Shown here: positions 7,848-16,169 of the stretch, one piece after another | Position numbering within the stretch: position 1 is the first letter of the stretch | Layout: every line of letters starts with the position of its first letter | Source: Actinoplanes cyaneus | GTDB lineage: Bacteria > Actinomycetota > Actinomycetes > Mycobacteriales > Micromonosporaceae | Length of the DNA stretch: 64,000 nucleotides | Reading direction: 5' to 3' | NCBI RefSeq assembly: GCF_016862095.1 | Contig: NZ_BOMH01000033.1 | Coordinates: 124,001-188,000 of the forward strand | Translations under genes and position numbers: made by a program | The notes under the pieces: generated by a model | Databases searched by the model: none | Told to the model about the DNA's origin: nothing | What the model saw: only the letters and a program-made list of their open reading frames with translations

Positions 7848-8830
7848 GCTTCGGGGTCAGCGGCGTGATGTCGCGCATCTCCGAGTTGCAAGAACAGCTC
7901 GGCCTCACCCCGCCGCCGCCCACCGCCGGCACCGGCGCGTCGGGTGACAAGTTCGCGTCGGCGCTCGCCAAGGCCACCGGTTCACCGCGGACCCCCGGAA
8001 CGCCCGCCGGGCCGAGCGGCGGCGACGTGGTGAGCGCGGCCCGCAAGTACCTGGGCACGCCGTACGTCTTCGGCGGCACCGACCCGAAGAAGGGGCTGGA
8101 CTGCTCCGGCCTGGTCCAGCAGGTGTACGAGGACCTGGGCGTGAAGCTGCCGCGCAACTCGTGGCAGCAGGCGACCGCGGGCCGCCCGGTGGCGAGCCTG
8201 GGCGACGCGAAGCCGGGTGACGTGCTGGCGTTCGGCTCGCCCGTGCACCACGTGGCCATCTACATCGGCGACAACAAGATGATCGCCGCGCCGAAGCCGG
8301 GCGACCACGTGAAGGTCGAGTCGGTCTACGAGAAGCCGAGCACGATCCGGCGGATCATCGACAACGTGCCGGCGGCCGCGGTGCAGGACATGTCGGCGTT
8401 GCGCCCGGCCGGGCTGCGTGGGGCGGTCGCGGGCGGCGGGCTGACCGGGGTGCCGTACGCGGATCTGTTCCTGAAGGCCGGCGCGAAGCACGGCGTGGAC
8501 CCGAAGCTGCTGGCCGCCGTCGCGAAGGTCGAGTCCGGGTACAACCCGAAGGCGGTCAGCCCGGCCGGCGCGCGGGGAATGATGCAGCTCATGCCGGGTA
8601 CCGCGAAGGGGCTCGGGGTGGACGACCCGTTCAACCCGGAGCAGGCCGTCGACGGCGCCGCGAGGATGTTGAAGGGCCTGCTGAAGGAGTTCAAGTCGAT
8701 GCCGCTGGCGCTCGCCGCGTACAACGCGGGCGGTGGCGCGGTGCACAAGTACGGCGGCATCCCGCCGTTCCGCGAGACACAGGCATACGTGCCGAAGGTG
8801 CAGAAGGCGCTGGCCGCGCTGGGCGGCTGA
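7844..8830 (+). CDS. lytA: LytA: NlpC/P60 peptidase fused to a lytic transglycosylase
   Basis: A 328-residue two-domain cell-wall enzyme. Residues 60-165 are NlpC/P60 (Cys87 in DCSGLV, His135/136 in SPVHHVAIYIG), expected to cut peptide stems; residues 205-325 are a soluble lytic transglycosylase domain (Glu230 in KVESGYNP, then GMMQLMPGTA and ALAAYNAGGG). It has no signal peptide, so it is probably exported through the flagellar apparatus to open the wall for the rod, as FlgJ does in proteobacteria. The A. missouriensis cluster has a lytA gene studied by disruption, which this matches. A near-perfect GGAGGTGA (7832-7839) selects ATG 7844. Confidence 0.92.
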   Translation: MSFGVSGVMSRISELQEQLGLTPPPPTAGTGASGDKFASALAKATGSPRTPGTPAGPSGGDVVSAARKYLGTPYVFGGTDPKKGLDCSGLVQQVYEDLGVKLPRNSWQQATAGRPVASLGDAKPGDVLAFGSPVHHVAIYIGDNKMIAAPKPGDHVKVESVYEKPSTIRRIIDNVPAAAVQDMSALRPAGLRGAVAGGGLTGVPYADLFLKAGAKHGVDPKLLAAVAKVESGYNPKAVSPAGARGMMQLMPGTAKGLGVDDPFNPEQAVDGAARMLKGLLKEFKSMPLALAAYNAGGGAVHKYGGIPPFRETQAYVPKVQKALAALGG

Positions 8831-8892
8831 ACCGTTCCCGGTGTCCTTTTCGAGTTCTGTGTCCGTTTCGAATGCTGAGGAGTCGCATCATC

Positions 8893-10953
8893 ATGCCGAG
8901 TTCCGTGACAGGCCCGGAGCACCGGCCCGCGACCGAGATCGGCCGCCGGCCGGCCGCGCGGCGCGAGGACGGGGCGGACTTCGGTTCGGCGCTCTCCGCC
9001 GAACTGGACCGTGACGACCAGGACGAGGTGGCCGAGCACGCCGCCGGCCTGCGCGCTGCGAACCGGGCCGCCGACCTGCGGGCCGCGGCGGACCGGGCCC
9101 TGGCGGACCGGCCCGGCACGAGCCGGGCCGGCCTGGGACGGGCAGACCTGGACCGGGCCCAGTTGGACCGGGCCGGCCTGGAACGGGCGAAGCTGGACCG
9201 GGCGAAGCTGGACCGGACGACCGGCGACCGGGAAGAACTGGATCGCGCCGCCGGCAACCGGGAGGCCGGCGACCGGCTGGCCGACCGGCGAGCCTCGAGC
9301 CGGAACGCGGCCGACCGCGCCGCCACCGAACGCGCATCCGTCAGCCGGGCCGCGGCGGACCGGGCATCCGCGGAACGGGCCGCAGCCGAACGCGCATCCG
9401 TCAGCCGGGGCGCGGCCGGGCGCGTGGATACCGCCGGTCGCGCGGGCGCCGCCGGCCGCGCCGTGAGCGACCGGGCCGCACGCGCCGCAGAGGAGCGAGC
9501 CGCCCGGGCCGCCGAGGACCGGGACGACGAGCCCGGCGCCGCCGACGAGCGGGACACCGGCGCGACGAGACCGGCACACGGCCAGGACCGTGCGGCCACG
9601 CACCGCGCCAGGGCCAAGCCGGCCGGCGCCCGGACCGAGTCCACCTCCACCGACGAGACCGCGGCGGCCGAGGCCACGGGCCGGGCCGGGGGAGCGCAGC
9701 AGAGCGGCGAGCAGCAGACCACCGATCAGCAGACCGTCACCGTCGCGACCGCTCAACCACTGGTCGCGCAGGCCGTGCCGGTCGCCATGACGGAGGCCGC
9801 CGCGCCGGCCGCCGAGACCAGCGGTGGCGCCACCTCGATCGGCGCCGTCACGGACGTGGCCGCCGCCGCCGGGCCGAACGCCGCGGCCGCCGCTGACCCG
9901 CAGGCTGCGGCGGCACCGGCCGCGACGCGTCCCGCGACCGGATCGACCGATCCGGCCCAGGCGGCCGGCCCGGCACAGCCCGCCCAGGCCACCGGCACGG
10001 GCCCGGCGACCGGCGCTCCGGGCGTTCCCGGCGCTCCGGGCGTTCCCGGCACACCCGCGGCCGGCGCCGCCACCGGACAGACGGGTCCGGTTCAGCCCGG
10101 CGCCGCGCCGACCGGCACCGCGGCCGCCGCCACCGTGGTCACCGCCACCCCGGCCCGGCCGGCCTGGGCCTCCCCGGCCCGGGCCACCACGGAGACCCCT
10201 GAAGCGCAGACCACCGTCGCCGCACCCACGGATGCCGCCGCGCAGCCGGTCCCGGCGGCGGACGCTCCGGCCCCGGGCGCGGATCAGCCCGGGGACGGTT
10301 CCGGGCAACAGGCAGGGGCAGATTCGTCCCGTACGCCGGAGAACGTCCCTGACGCCGCCGCCGCACCGCCCACCGTGCCCACCGCGATCCCCGCGGCCCA
10401 GCCCACTGCCGACGGCGGGCTCCCGCCCGGCGTGGCGGTGCCCGGCGTGACCGGCCCGCAGGCAGCCGCACCGGCCGCACCGGCTGCCCCGGTCACCGAG
10501 GCAGGGGCGAACAGCACCCCGGTCCCGACCGGTCCGCCGGCCGAGCAGATCGCGATGCGGATCGCCCCGCTGCGGCTCGACGCGGACGGCGTGCACCGGC
10601 TCACCGTCAACCTGCACCCGGTCGACCTCGGTCCGGTCCAGGTGGTCGCGGAGATCCGCAACGGCGACATCACCGTGCAGCTCACGGGCGGAACGGAGGC
10701 CGGCACCGACGCGCTCCGCCAGGGGCTCGACGACCTGCGGCGAGAGTTGCAGGAGTCCGGGTTCGGGAACTGTTCGCTGGACCTGCGTCAGGGTTCGGGA
10801 CAGCAGGACCAGGCTCGGCAGCCGTTCGGGGCGGCCGGCGGCGGGCGGCGCGGCGGTGGAGACAACGCGGGCCGCGAGGACGGCCTGCCGGCCGAGCCGG
10901 CCCCGGTGACGACCCGCCGGGTCAGCCCCGGCCGCTTCGACACCCACGCCTAA
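8893..10953 (+). CDS. fliK: FliK hook-length control protein with long repetitive N-terminus
   Basis: A 686-residue protein. The C-terminal domain (about 550-640) is Flg_hook: LTVNLHPVDLGPVQVVAEI is the core motif that switches FlhB from hook to filament substrates. The N-terminal 200 residues are unusual: between about 9055 and 9421 Arg recurs every fifth residue (ADLDR AQLDR AGLER AKLDR). The middle (about 240-540) is Ala/Pro/Thr/Gly-rich and probably extended. Such a length suits the molecular-ruler role. ATG 8893 follows GAGGAG; ATG 8872 is an alternative. It ends just before a strong hairpin. Confidence 0.92.
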   Translation: MPSSVTGPEHRPATEIGRRPAARREDGADFGSALSAELDRDDQDEVAEHAAGLRAANRAADLRAAADRALADRPGTSRAGLGRADLDRAQLDRAGLERAKLDRAKLDRTTGDREELDRAAGNREAGDRLADRRASSRNAADRAATERASVSRAAADRASAERAAAERASVSRGAAGRVDTAGRAGAAGRAVSDRAARAAEERAARAAEDRDDEPGAADERDTGATRPAHGQDRAATHRARAKPAGARTESTSTDETAAAEATGRAGGAQQSGEQQTTDQQTVTVATAQPLVAQAVPVAMTEAAAPAAETSGGATSIGAVTDVAAAAGPNAAAAADPQAAAAPAATRPATGSTDPAQAAGPAQPAQATGTGPATGAPGVPGAPGVPGTPAAGAATGQTGPVQPGAAPTGTAAAATVVTATPARPAWASPARATTETPEAQTTVAAPTDAAAQPVPAADAPAPGADQPGDGSGQQAGADSSRTPENVPDAAAAPPTVPTAIPAAQPTADGGLPPGVAVPGVTGPQAAAPAAPAAPVTEAGANSTPVPTGPPAEQIAMRIAPLRLDADGVHRLTVNLHPVDLGPVQVVAEIRNGDITVQLTGGTEAGTDALRQGLDDLRRELQESGFGNCSLDLRQGSGQQDQARQPFGAAGGGRRGGGDNAGREDGLPAEPAPVTTRRVSPGRFDTHA
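9055..9421 (+). repeat. 15-bp-periodic repeat in fliK encoding about 25 pentapeptide units
   Basis: Codons for Arg fall at every fifth position, with one 4-residue break, giving 15-bp periodicity. The best-kept units (9126-9200) read A-x-L-[DE]-R, which fits the pentapeptide repeat pattern A(D/N)Lxx; later units lose the Leu but keep the Arg. Confidence 0.85.
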
Positions 10954-10958
10954 GACCT

Positions 10959-10988
10959 CGGCGCCGGCCCTGTTCAGGGCCGGCGCCG
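10959..10988. terminator. Bidirectional hairpin between fliK and the minus-strand flagellar genes
   Basis: A 14-bp perfect stem, CGGCGCCGGCCCTG (10959-10972) with CAGGGCCGGCGCCG (10975-10988), almost without a loop. It sits at the point where the two convergent halves of the flagellar cluster meet. It lacks a T run, as many GC-rich actinobacterial terminators do. Confidence 0.75.
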
Positions 10989-11028
10989 GAGCACTGGCAG
11001 CTCTTCCCCAAGGCACCAGTGCGAGGTC

Positions 11029-11253
11029 CTACTCGTTCAGCGGCTTCGGATCCACCGGCGTCGCCGGTGTCTCCTCGGTGACCCCGTAACCGGAGGTCAC
11101 GAACCGGAAAGCGGTCAGCAGGACCGCCGCGATCGGCACCGCGATCAGGAACCGGATCAGCACCTGGGTCAGCGCGAGCTGGTCGAAGAGCAGGCGATAC
11201 CACGCCGGCAGGCTGATCAGCAGCGCGAAGACCAGGACCGACGGTCGGATCAT
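11029..11253 (-). CDS. Small membrane protein after the FlhF-like gene
   Basis: A 74-residue protein with two hydrophobic stretches (SVLVFALLISLPAWYRLLF near 5-23 and VLIRFLIAVPIAAVLLTAF near 31-49) and a short acidic tail. I do not recognise the family. It is not FliQ: it lacks the polar and Gly pattern of FliQ helices. Its ATG overlaps the stop of the upstream FlhF-like gene (ATGA), so it is the last gene of the flhA unit and may be a flagellar accessory protein particular to actinomycetes. Confidence 0.75.
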   Translation of the reverse strand: MIRPSVLVFALLISLPAWYRLLFDQLALTQVLIRFLIAVPIAAVLLTAFRFVTSGYGVTEETPATPVDPKPLNE

Positions 11254-12887
11254 CGCCGGCTGGTACGCGTGGCCCGGCGCGGTGAGGCGGCGGCCGGCAT
11301 CACCTCGGCGGCGATCCGGGCACAGAGCATCGCAGCCCAGGCGTGCGGTGTGGCCGGCTTACCGTCCAGCGAGAAGATCGGCACGTCCAGCCCGAGCACC
11401 GAGGCCGGGTCCGCGGTGAGCTCCACGCTGTGCACCACGAGCGCCTCCACCTCACCGAGATTGCGCAGGTGGCGGGCGGTGTCCGCGGTCTTGCGGGTGG
11501 CGTCGACGACGGCCCAGAGCGCGGTGGCGCCGAGCGCGTCGCACATCTCGTTGACCCAGAACTCGTCGGTGCCGCCGACCGGCGCGTCGATCACCACGAT
11601 CCACGGGTGGTCCGAGGTCTGCAGCTTGTCGGCGCGGGACTCGGCCGCTCCCGGGCTGGAGATCAGCCGGGACGAGTGCAGCCCGGTGCCGGCCGTGGAC
11701 GGCGCCGCGAGCAGCAGGTGCGTCTGGTCCACGTGGATCTGTTCGAGCAGCTGCTTGGCGATCGGCACCGCGGTGTGCACCTCGCCGGCGATCACCAGGA
11801 TCTCGCCGGGTCCGTCCGGGATGCCGGGTGCGGCCGGGCGGGAGGCGAGGACGCTGAGCACGCCCGCGTACGTGTCCCCACCGGTGATCTGCCGCGCCAT
11901 CTCCTCGGGCATCCCGACCCTCATCAGGTTGGTCTGCACCGGGTCGAGGTCGCCCGTCCGGGCGCGGACCGGCGCCGGTTTGGGCGCGGGCGCCGGTGGC
12001 GCGGCGGCCGCCGGCGCCGGGGCCGGCTCATCGTCCGGGAGGCCGTAGACCTCGGCGGCGGACCGGATCGGGCCGGACGGCGCGGCGGTCTGGAACGCGG
12101 CCCGCGGCGGCGCCGCGCTGGGCTCGGCGGTCCGGATCGGAGCTGCCTGCGGGTTGTGCTGGACGACCCGGCGAGTGTGCGGAGCGGTCTCCTCCGGCAC
12201 CAGCGAGACCGGCGCCGGCGAGACCGGCCGCGGGTTCGACGCGACCGGTGCCGGTGACACCGGGGTGGGCGTGACCCGCCCGGCGGCCGGTGAGACCGGT
12301 GAGCCCGGTGGTGCCCCCCGTCCCGGCCGCCCGGGCAGGGCCGCCGGCAGGCTGGGCCGTCCCCCGCCGTTGACCGGCGAGTCGGTCGCGGTCGCCGGGG
12401 TGAACGGGCGCACCTCGGGGTCGGCGGGCTGCCGGACCCGATGCCCGGAACGGGTCGCCTCGCCGAGATGGCTGGCCACGTCCAGGCCGGCCATCAGCTC
12501 GGCGAAGGCCGCTCCGGTGTCCCCGATGCCGGCGTCCCGGCTCTCCGGCCGGCCCAGTGCGGGCGGGGAGCCCGCTTTCGGCGCCGACGGCCGGGCGACC
12601 GGCTGTTCGGCGTTGAACCGGTCCCGGGACTCGGCCTGTTCGAGCAGTCGTTCCAGGGTGTTGGCGCCGTTCTCGGCCACCGTCTGTCGCGCCATGTCCT
12701 CACTGTCTTCCTGTGCATCCGGTACCTCGACGGAGAGCTCGTAGTGCTGCTTCGCGAAGAAGCCTCCGATGCCACCGCTGCGTACCTTGTCGGCGGAAAC
12801 TATCCGGACGCGCGAGCCGTACTCGTCACGTACCTGAGCCAGTAACGGCTCGATGGCCGGTCCCTCAAGCAGCACCCGCGTAGGCAC
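11250..12887 (-). CDS. flhF: FlhF-like SRP-type GTPase homolog with degenerate nucleotide site
   Basis: A 545-residue protein. The N-terminal segment (SRVRIVSADKVRSGGIGGFFAKQHYEL, residues 24 to 50) matches the B domain start of FlhF. A Pro/Ala-rich linker (150-320) leads to a C-terminal domain aligned with the FlhF G domain, but the expected GxxGxGKT loop is replaced by AGEVHTAVPIAKQLLEQI, and the DTAGR motif by VIDAPVGGTDE. FlhF places flagella at the pole in many bacteria; here GTP hydrolysis looks impossible. GTG 12887 overlaps the 3' end of flhA by 23 bases. A MinD-like partner (FlhG) is not adjacent. Confidence 0.75.
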   Translation of the reverse strand: MPTRVLLEGPAIEPLLAQVRDEYGSRVRIVSADKVRSGGIGGFFAKQHYELSVEVPDAQEDSEDMARQTVAENGANTLERLLEQAESRDRFNAEQPVARPSAPKAGSPPALGRPESRDAGIGDTGAAFAELMAGLDVASHLGEATRSGHRVRQPADPEVRPFTPATATDSPVNGGGRPSLPAALPGRPGRGAPPGSPVSPAAGRVTPTPVSPAPVASNPRPVSPAPVSLVPEETAPHTRRVVQHNPQAAPIRTAEPSAAPPRAAFQTAAPSGPIRSAAEVYGLPDDEPAPAPAAAAPPAPAPKPAPVRARTGDLDPVQTNLMRVGMPEEMARQITGGDTYAGVLSVLASRPAAPGIPDGPGEILVIAGEVHTAVPIAKQLLEQIHVDQTHLLLAAPSTAGTGLHSSRLISSPGAAESRADKLQTSDHPWIVVIDAPVGGTDEFWVNEMCDALGATALWAVVDATRKTADTARHLRNLGEVEALVVHSVELTADPASVLGLDVPIFSLDGKPATPHAWAAMLCARIAAEVMPAAASPRRATRTSRR

Positions 12888-14907
12888 CGTTCACCACCCC
12901 TATCGTCTCGATCTGTGCGGTGGAACCAGAGATCTCGCTGTACGACAGCACCTGCACCCGGCGTGAACCGGCTCGCAGAAGTCGCATCAGCGGCAACCGC
13001 AGCTGTGGCGAGCAGGCCAGGACCGGGTTGAGGCCCTGCTGCTCGGCGGCCTCGGCGAGCCGGCTGGCCTCACTGACGATCGCCTCGGCACGCATGCCGT
13101 CGATCGCCATGAAGGCGCCGGTCTCGCTGGGCCGGAGTGACTCGAGCAGGCTCTGCTCGAGCATCGGGTCGAGTGTGATCACGGTGAGCCGGCCGGCGGT
13201 CGCGTACTGCGCGGCGATGGCCGGGCCCAGCGCGCTCCGGGCGGCCTCGACCAGGCCGTCGTGATCCTGGGAGAGCTTGGCCCGCAACGACAGCGCCTCG
13301 AAGATCCGGACCAGGTCGCGGATCGGGACGCCCTCGTCGAGCATCGACTGCAGCACCTTCTGGATCTGCCCGAGGCTGAGCAGCCCCGGGGTCAGTTCCT
13401 CGACCACGACCGGATGGGTGCGCTTGACCATGTCGGCCAGGGCGCGGACGTCCTCGCGGCCGAGCAGTCGGCTGGCGTTGTTGCGGACCACCTCGGCCAG
13501 GTGCGTGATGATCACCGACGCCCGGTCGACGACCGTCGCGCCGGAGAGCTCGGCCTGGTAGTGCAACTCGGCCGGGACCCACTTGCCGGCCAGGCCGAAG
13601 ACCGGTTCGACGCCGGCCCGCCCGGGCAGCGCCTGCAGGCCTTCGCCGATCGCCAGGACGGTGCCCGGCGGCGCCTGGCCGCTCCCGGCGTCGGTGCCGG
13701 AGATCCGGATCGCGTACGACGACAACGGCAGATCCAGGTCGTCGCGGGTGCGCACCGGCGGCATGATGACGCCCAGTTCCATGGCCATCTTGCGGCGCAG
13801 CGCGCGGACCCGGTCGAGCAGGTCTCCGCTGCTGGCGTCGACGAGGTCGACCAGGTCCGGCGCGAGGGCAAGCTCCAGCGGGTCGATGCGCATCTCGCCG
13901 AGCAGCGACTCGGGCGAGTCCGGGGAGGGCATCTCGACCGCCTCGGCGACCGGTGCGGTCTCCTCCGGAACCTTGTCCTTGACCCGCTGGGCGATCGCCA
14001 GGACGGTCGCGCCGACCAGCAGGAACGGCACCTTGGGCAGGCCCGGGATGACGCAGAGCGCGAGGGCCGCGGCGCCACCGATGCGCAGCGCCAGCTTGTT
14101 CTGGCTGAGCTGCGAGGTGACGCTCTCGCCCATGTCTCCGGAGGTGGCCGAGCGGGTCACGATCAGACCGGTGGCGACCGAGAGCAGCAGCGCCGGCACC
14201 TGGGAGACCAGGCCGTCGCCGATGCTCAGCATGCTGTACTGGTTCATCGCGTCGGCGGGTGCCATGCCGTGCTGCAGGATGCCGACCGCGAAGCCGCCGA
14301 TCAGGTTGATCAGCGTGATGATGATGGCCGCGATGGCGTCGCCCTTGACGAACTTGGAGCCACCGTCCATCGCGCCGTAGAACTCGGCCTCGGCCGCCAC
14401 CTCGGCGCGGCGCTTCTTCGCCCCGGCCTCGTCGATCAGGCCGGCGTTGAGGTCGGCGTCGATCGCCATCTGCTTGCCGGGCATCGCGTCGAGGGTGAAC
14501 CGGGCGCCGACCTCGGCGACCCGCTCGGCGCCCTTGGTCACGACGATCAGCTGGACGATGACCAGGATCGAGAAGATCACCAGGCCGATGACCAGGTTGC
14601 CACCGACGACGAAGCTGCCGAACGCGTGGATGACCTTGCCGGCGTCACCGTCGCGCAGCACCAGGCGGGTCGCGCTGATGTTGAGTGCCAGCCGGAACAG
14701 CGTCATCACCAGCAGCAGCGCCGGGAAGACCGCGAAGTCGAGCGGCTTGTCCACGAACATGCTGATCAGCAGCACCAGCAGGGCGACCGTGATGTTCATG
14801 GCGATGAACAGGTCGAGCAGGAAGGTCGGCAGCGGGACGACCATCATGATGATGATGCCGATGACCCCGATGGGTACGGCGAGTTTGCTGAGGTTCCGGC
14901 CTTTCAC
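12865..14907 (-). CDS. flhA: FlhA export-gate protein
   Basis: A 680-residue membrane protein, about eight N-terminal transmembrane helices (up to about residue 310) followed by a large cytosolic domain that receives chaperone-substrate complexes. Seen motifs include PALLLVMTLFRLALNISATR near 60 (FHIPEP family signature region) and DAMPGKQMAIDADL near 140. FlhA forms the nonameric ring of the export gate and couples proton flow to export. Start GTG 14907 has GGAGGT upstream. Gene order flhB-flhA is standard. Confidence 0.97.
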   Translation of the reverse strand: MKGRNLSKLAVPIGVIGIIIMMVVPLPTFLLDLFIAMNITVALLVLLISMFVDKPLDFAVFPALLLVMTLFRLALNISATRLVLRDGDAGKVIHAFGSFVVGGNLVIGLVIFSILVIVQLIVVTKGAERVAEVGARFTLDAMPGKQMAIDADLNAGLIDEAGAKKRRAEVAAEAEFYGAMDGGSKFVKGDAIAAIIITLINLIGGFAVGILQHGMAPADAMNQYSMLSIGDGLVSQVPALLLSVATGLIVTRSATSGDMGESVTSQLSQNKLALRIGGAAALALCVIPGLPKVPFLLVGATVLAIAQRVKDKVPEETAPVAEAVEMPSPDSPESLLGEMRIDPLELALAPDLVDLVDASSGDLLDRVRALRRKMAMELGVIMPPVRTRDDLDLPLSSYAIRISGTDAGSGQAPPGTVLAIGEGLQALPGRAGVEPVFGLAGKWVPAELHYQAELSGATVVDRASVIITHLAEVVRNNASRLLGREDVRALADMVKRTHPVVVEELTPGLLSLGQIQKVLQSMLDEGVPIRDLVRIFEALSLRAKLSQDHDGLVEAARSALGPAIAAQYATAGRLTVITLDPMLEQSLLESLRPSETGAFMAIDGMRAEAIVSEASRLAEAAEQQGLNPVLACSPQLRLPLMRLLRAGSRRVQVLSYSEISGSTAQIETIGVVNGAYAGAA

Positions 14908-15051
14908 GACACCTCCGCTCGGCGTTCCGTCGCCGTCACTGGGACCCCTGTGGCACCGCCACGCCCCGATCTTCCCTGCTCATAGCCCGCGATGTGAGTA
15001 AATCTCCCGAATCTTCGGTTACGTCATGGCGGAACTGGGGCTGCTGTGAAA

Positions 15052-15084
15052 GGTGGGGCTCGTGCGGTTCAAAACGGCCCCACC
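15052..15084 (-). terminator. Candidate terminator after flhB
   Basis: Read on the minus strand, GGTGGGGC (15084-15077) pairs with GCCCCACC (15059-15052) around a 17-base loop and is followed by TTTC. It lies directly after the flhB stop and before the 150-base leader of flhA, which suggests that flhA starts a new or partly separate transcript. Confidence 0.5.
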
Positions 15085-15086
15085 GG

Positions 15087-16169
15087 TCACACCGGGGCCG
15101 GGTTGGGGCTGCGGTGCAGACCGGCCGCCGACCCGCGCGCCTTCAGGCTCATGACGAACGCGAGCACCCGCGCCACCGTGCCGAAGAACTCGGCCGGGAT
15201 CTCCTGGCCGACCTCGCAGCCCGAGTTCAGCGCCCGGGCCAGCGCCACGTCCTGCACCATCGGCACCCGGTTGTCGGTCGCCAGCTCGCGGATCTTGGCG
15301 GCCAGCGGGCCCTTGCCCTTGGCGACCACCCGCGGTGCGCCCTTCTCCGGCTCGTACCGCAGTGCGACCGCGACGTGCGTCGGGTTGACCACCACCACGT
15401 CCGCGGTCGGCACGTCGGCCATCTGCCGGTTCCGGGCCATGGCCATCTGCCGGGCCCGGATCTGTGCCTTGATCAGCGGGTCGCCCTCGGTGTTCTTGTT
15501 CTCCTGCTTGACCTCCTCCTTGGTCATCCGCAGCTGCTTCTGGGTGCGCCGGCGCACCACCATGTAGTCCGCACCGGCCATCGCGATGCCGGCGACCGCG
15601 GCCGCCCGGATCAGGGCGAGCACCGCGTCGGTGACGATGGCGAGCAGCGCGGTGATCGGCAGGCGGCCGGCCGCCATCAGCTGCGGCACGATGTCCTTGA
15701 GCGTCATGTAGAGGACCGCGCCCAGCACCACCGTCTTGAACAGCGACTTGGTGAGCTCCCAGAGCGCGTGCGGGCCGACGATCTTCTTGAGGCCGGCGAA
15801 CGGGTTGAGCCGGTTGAACTTCGGGACGAAGAGCTTGGTGGCGACCCGGATGCCGCCCTGCGCGCCGGCCGCCGCGATGCCCACCGCCATCAGGGTGAAC
15901 GCCAGCGGCGCCACCGCCCACGCGGCGCCGAACAGGCCCTCCTTGAACAGGGCCAGGGTCTTGGACGGATCCGGGTTCTGGATGACGTCCGGGATCTTGT
16001 CGATCAGCTCCTCGGCGTGCTTCATCGCCTGCTTGAGAGTGCGGGGCAGCAGCACGCTCGCGGCGAGCATGCCGAACCAGGCGCCCAGATCCGGCGTACG
16101 CCCGATCTGGCCTTCCTGTTTTGCTTTCTTGAGCCTTTGCTGTGTCGGTTGCTCGGTCTTCTCTGACAC
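15087..16169 (-). CDS. flhB: FlhB export-gate and substrate-switch protein
   Basis: A 360-residue protein starting SEKTEQPTQQRLKKAKQEGQI, the conserved FlhB N-terminus, with four transmembrane segments and a cytosolic domain containing the autocleavage motif NPTH (in VVVVNPTHVAVALRY, near residue 273). Cleavage between Asn and Pro is needed for the switch to filament export, signalled by FliK. Start GTG 16169 abuts the fliR stop. Confidence 0.97.
   Translation of the reverse strand: MSEKTEQPTQQRLKKAKQEGQIGRTPDLGAWFGMLAASVLLPRTLKQAMKHAEELIDKIPDVIQNPDPSKTLALFKEGLFGAAWAVAPLAFTLMAVGIAAAGAQGGIRVATKLFVPKFNRLNPFAGLKKIVGPHALWELTKSLFKTVVLGAVLYMTLKDIVPQLMAAGRLPITALLAIVTDAVLALIRAAAVAGIAMAGADYMVVRRRTQKQLRMTKEEVKQENKNTEGDPLIKAQIRARQMAMARNRQMADVPTADVVVVNPTHVAVALRYEPEKGAPRVVAKGKGPLAAKIRELATDNRVPMVQDVALARALNSGCEVGQEIPAEFFGTVARVLAFVMSLKARGSAAGLHRSPNPAPV

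Noticed and set aside
11029..11253. Small two-helix protein as a displaced FliQ
   Set aside because: Size is near but the helices lack FliQ sequence pattern and the tail is acidic; kept as unknown.
14972..14998. CTCA-N17-AGGGAA on the minus strand upstream of flhA
   Set aside because: The spacing fits, but the -10 element differs from GCCGAA at three positions, so it is not called as a promoter, although a terminator-like hairpin after flhB makes a local promoter plausible.
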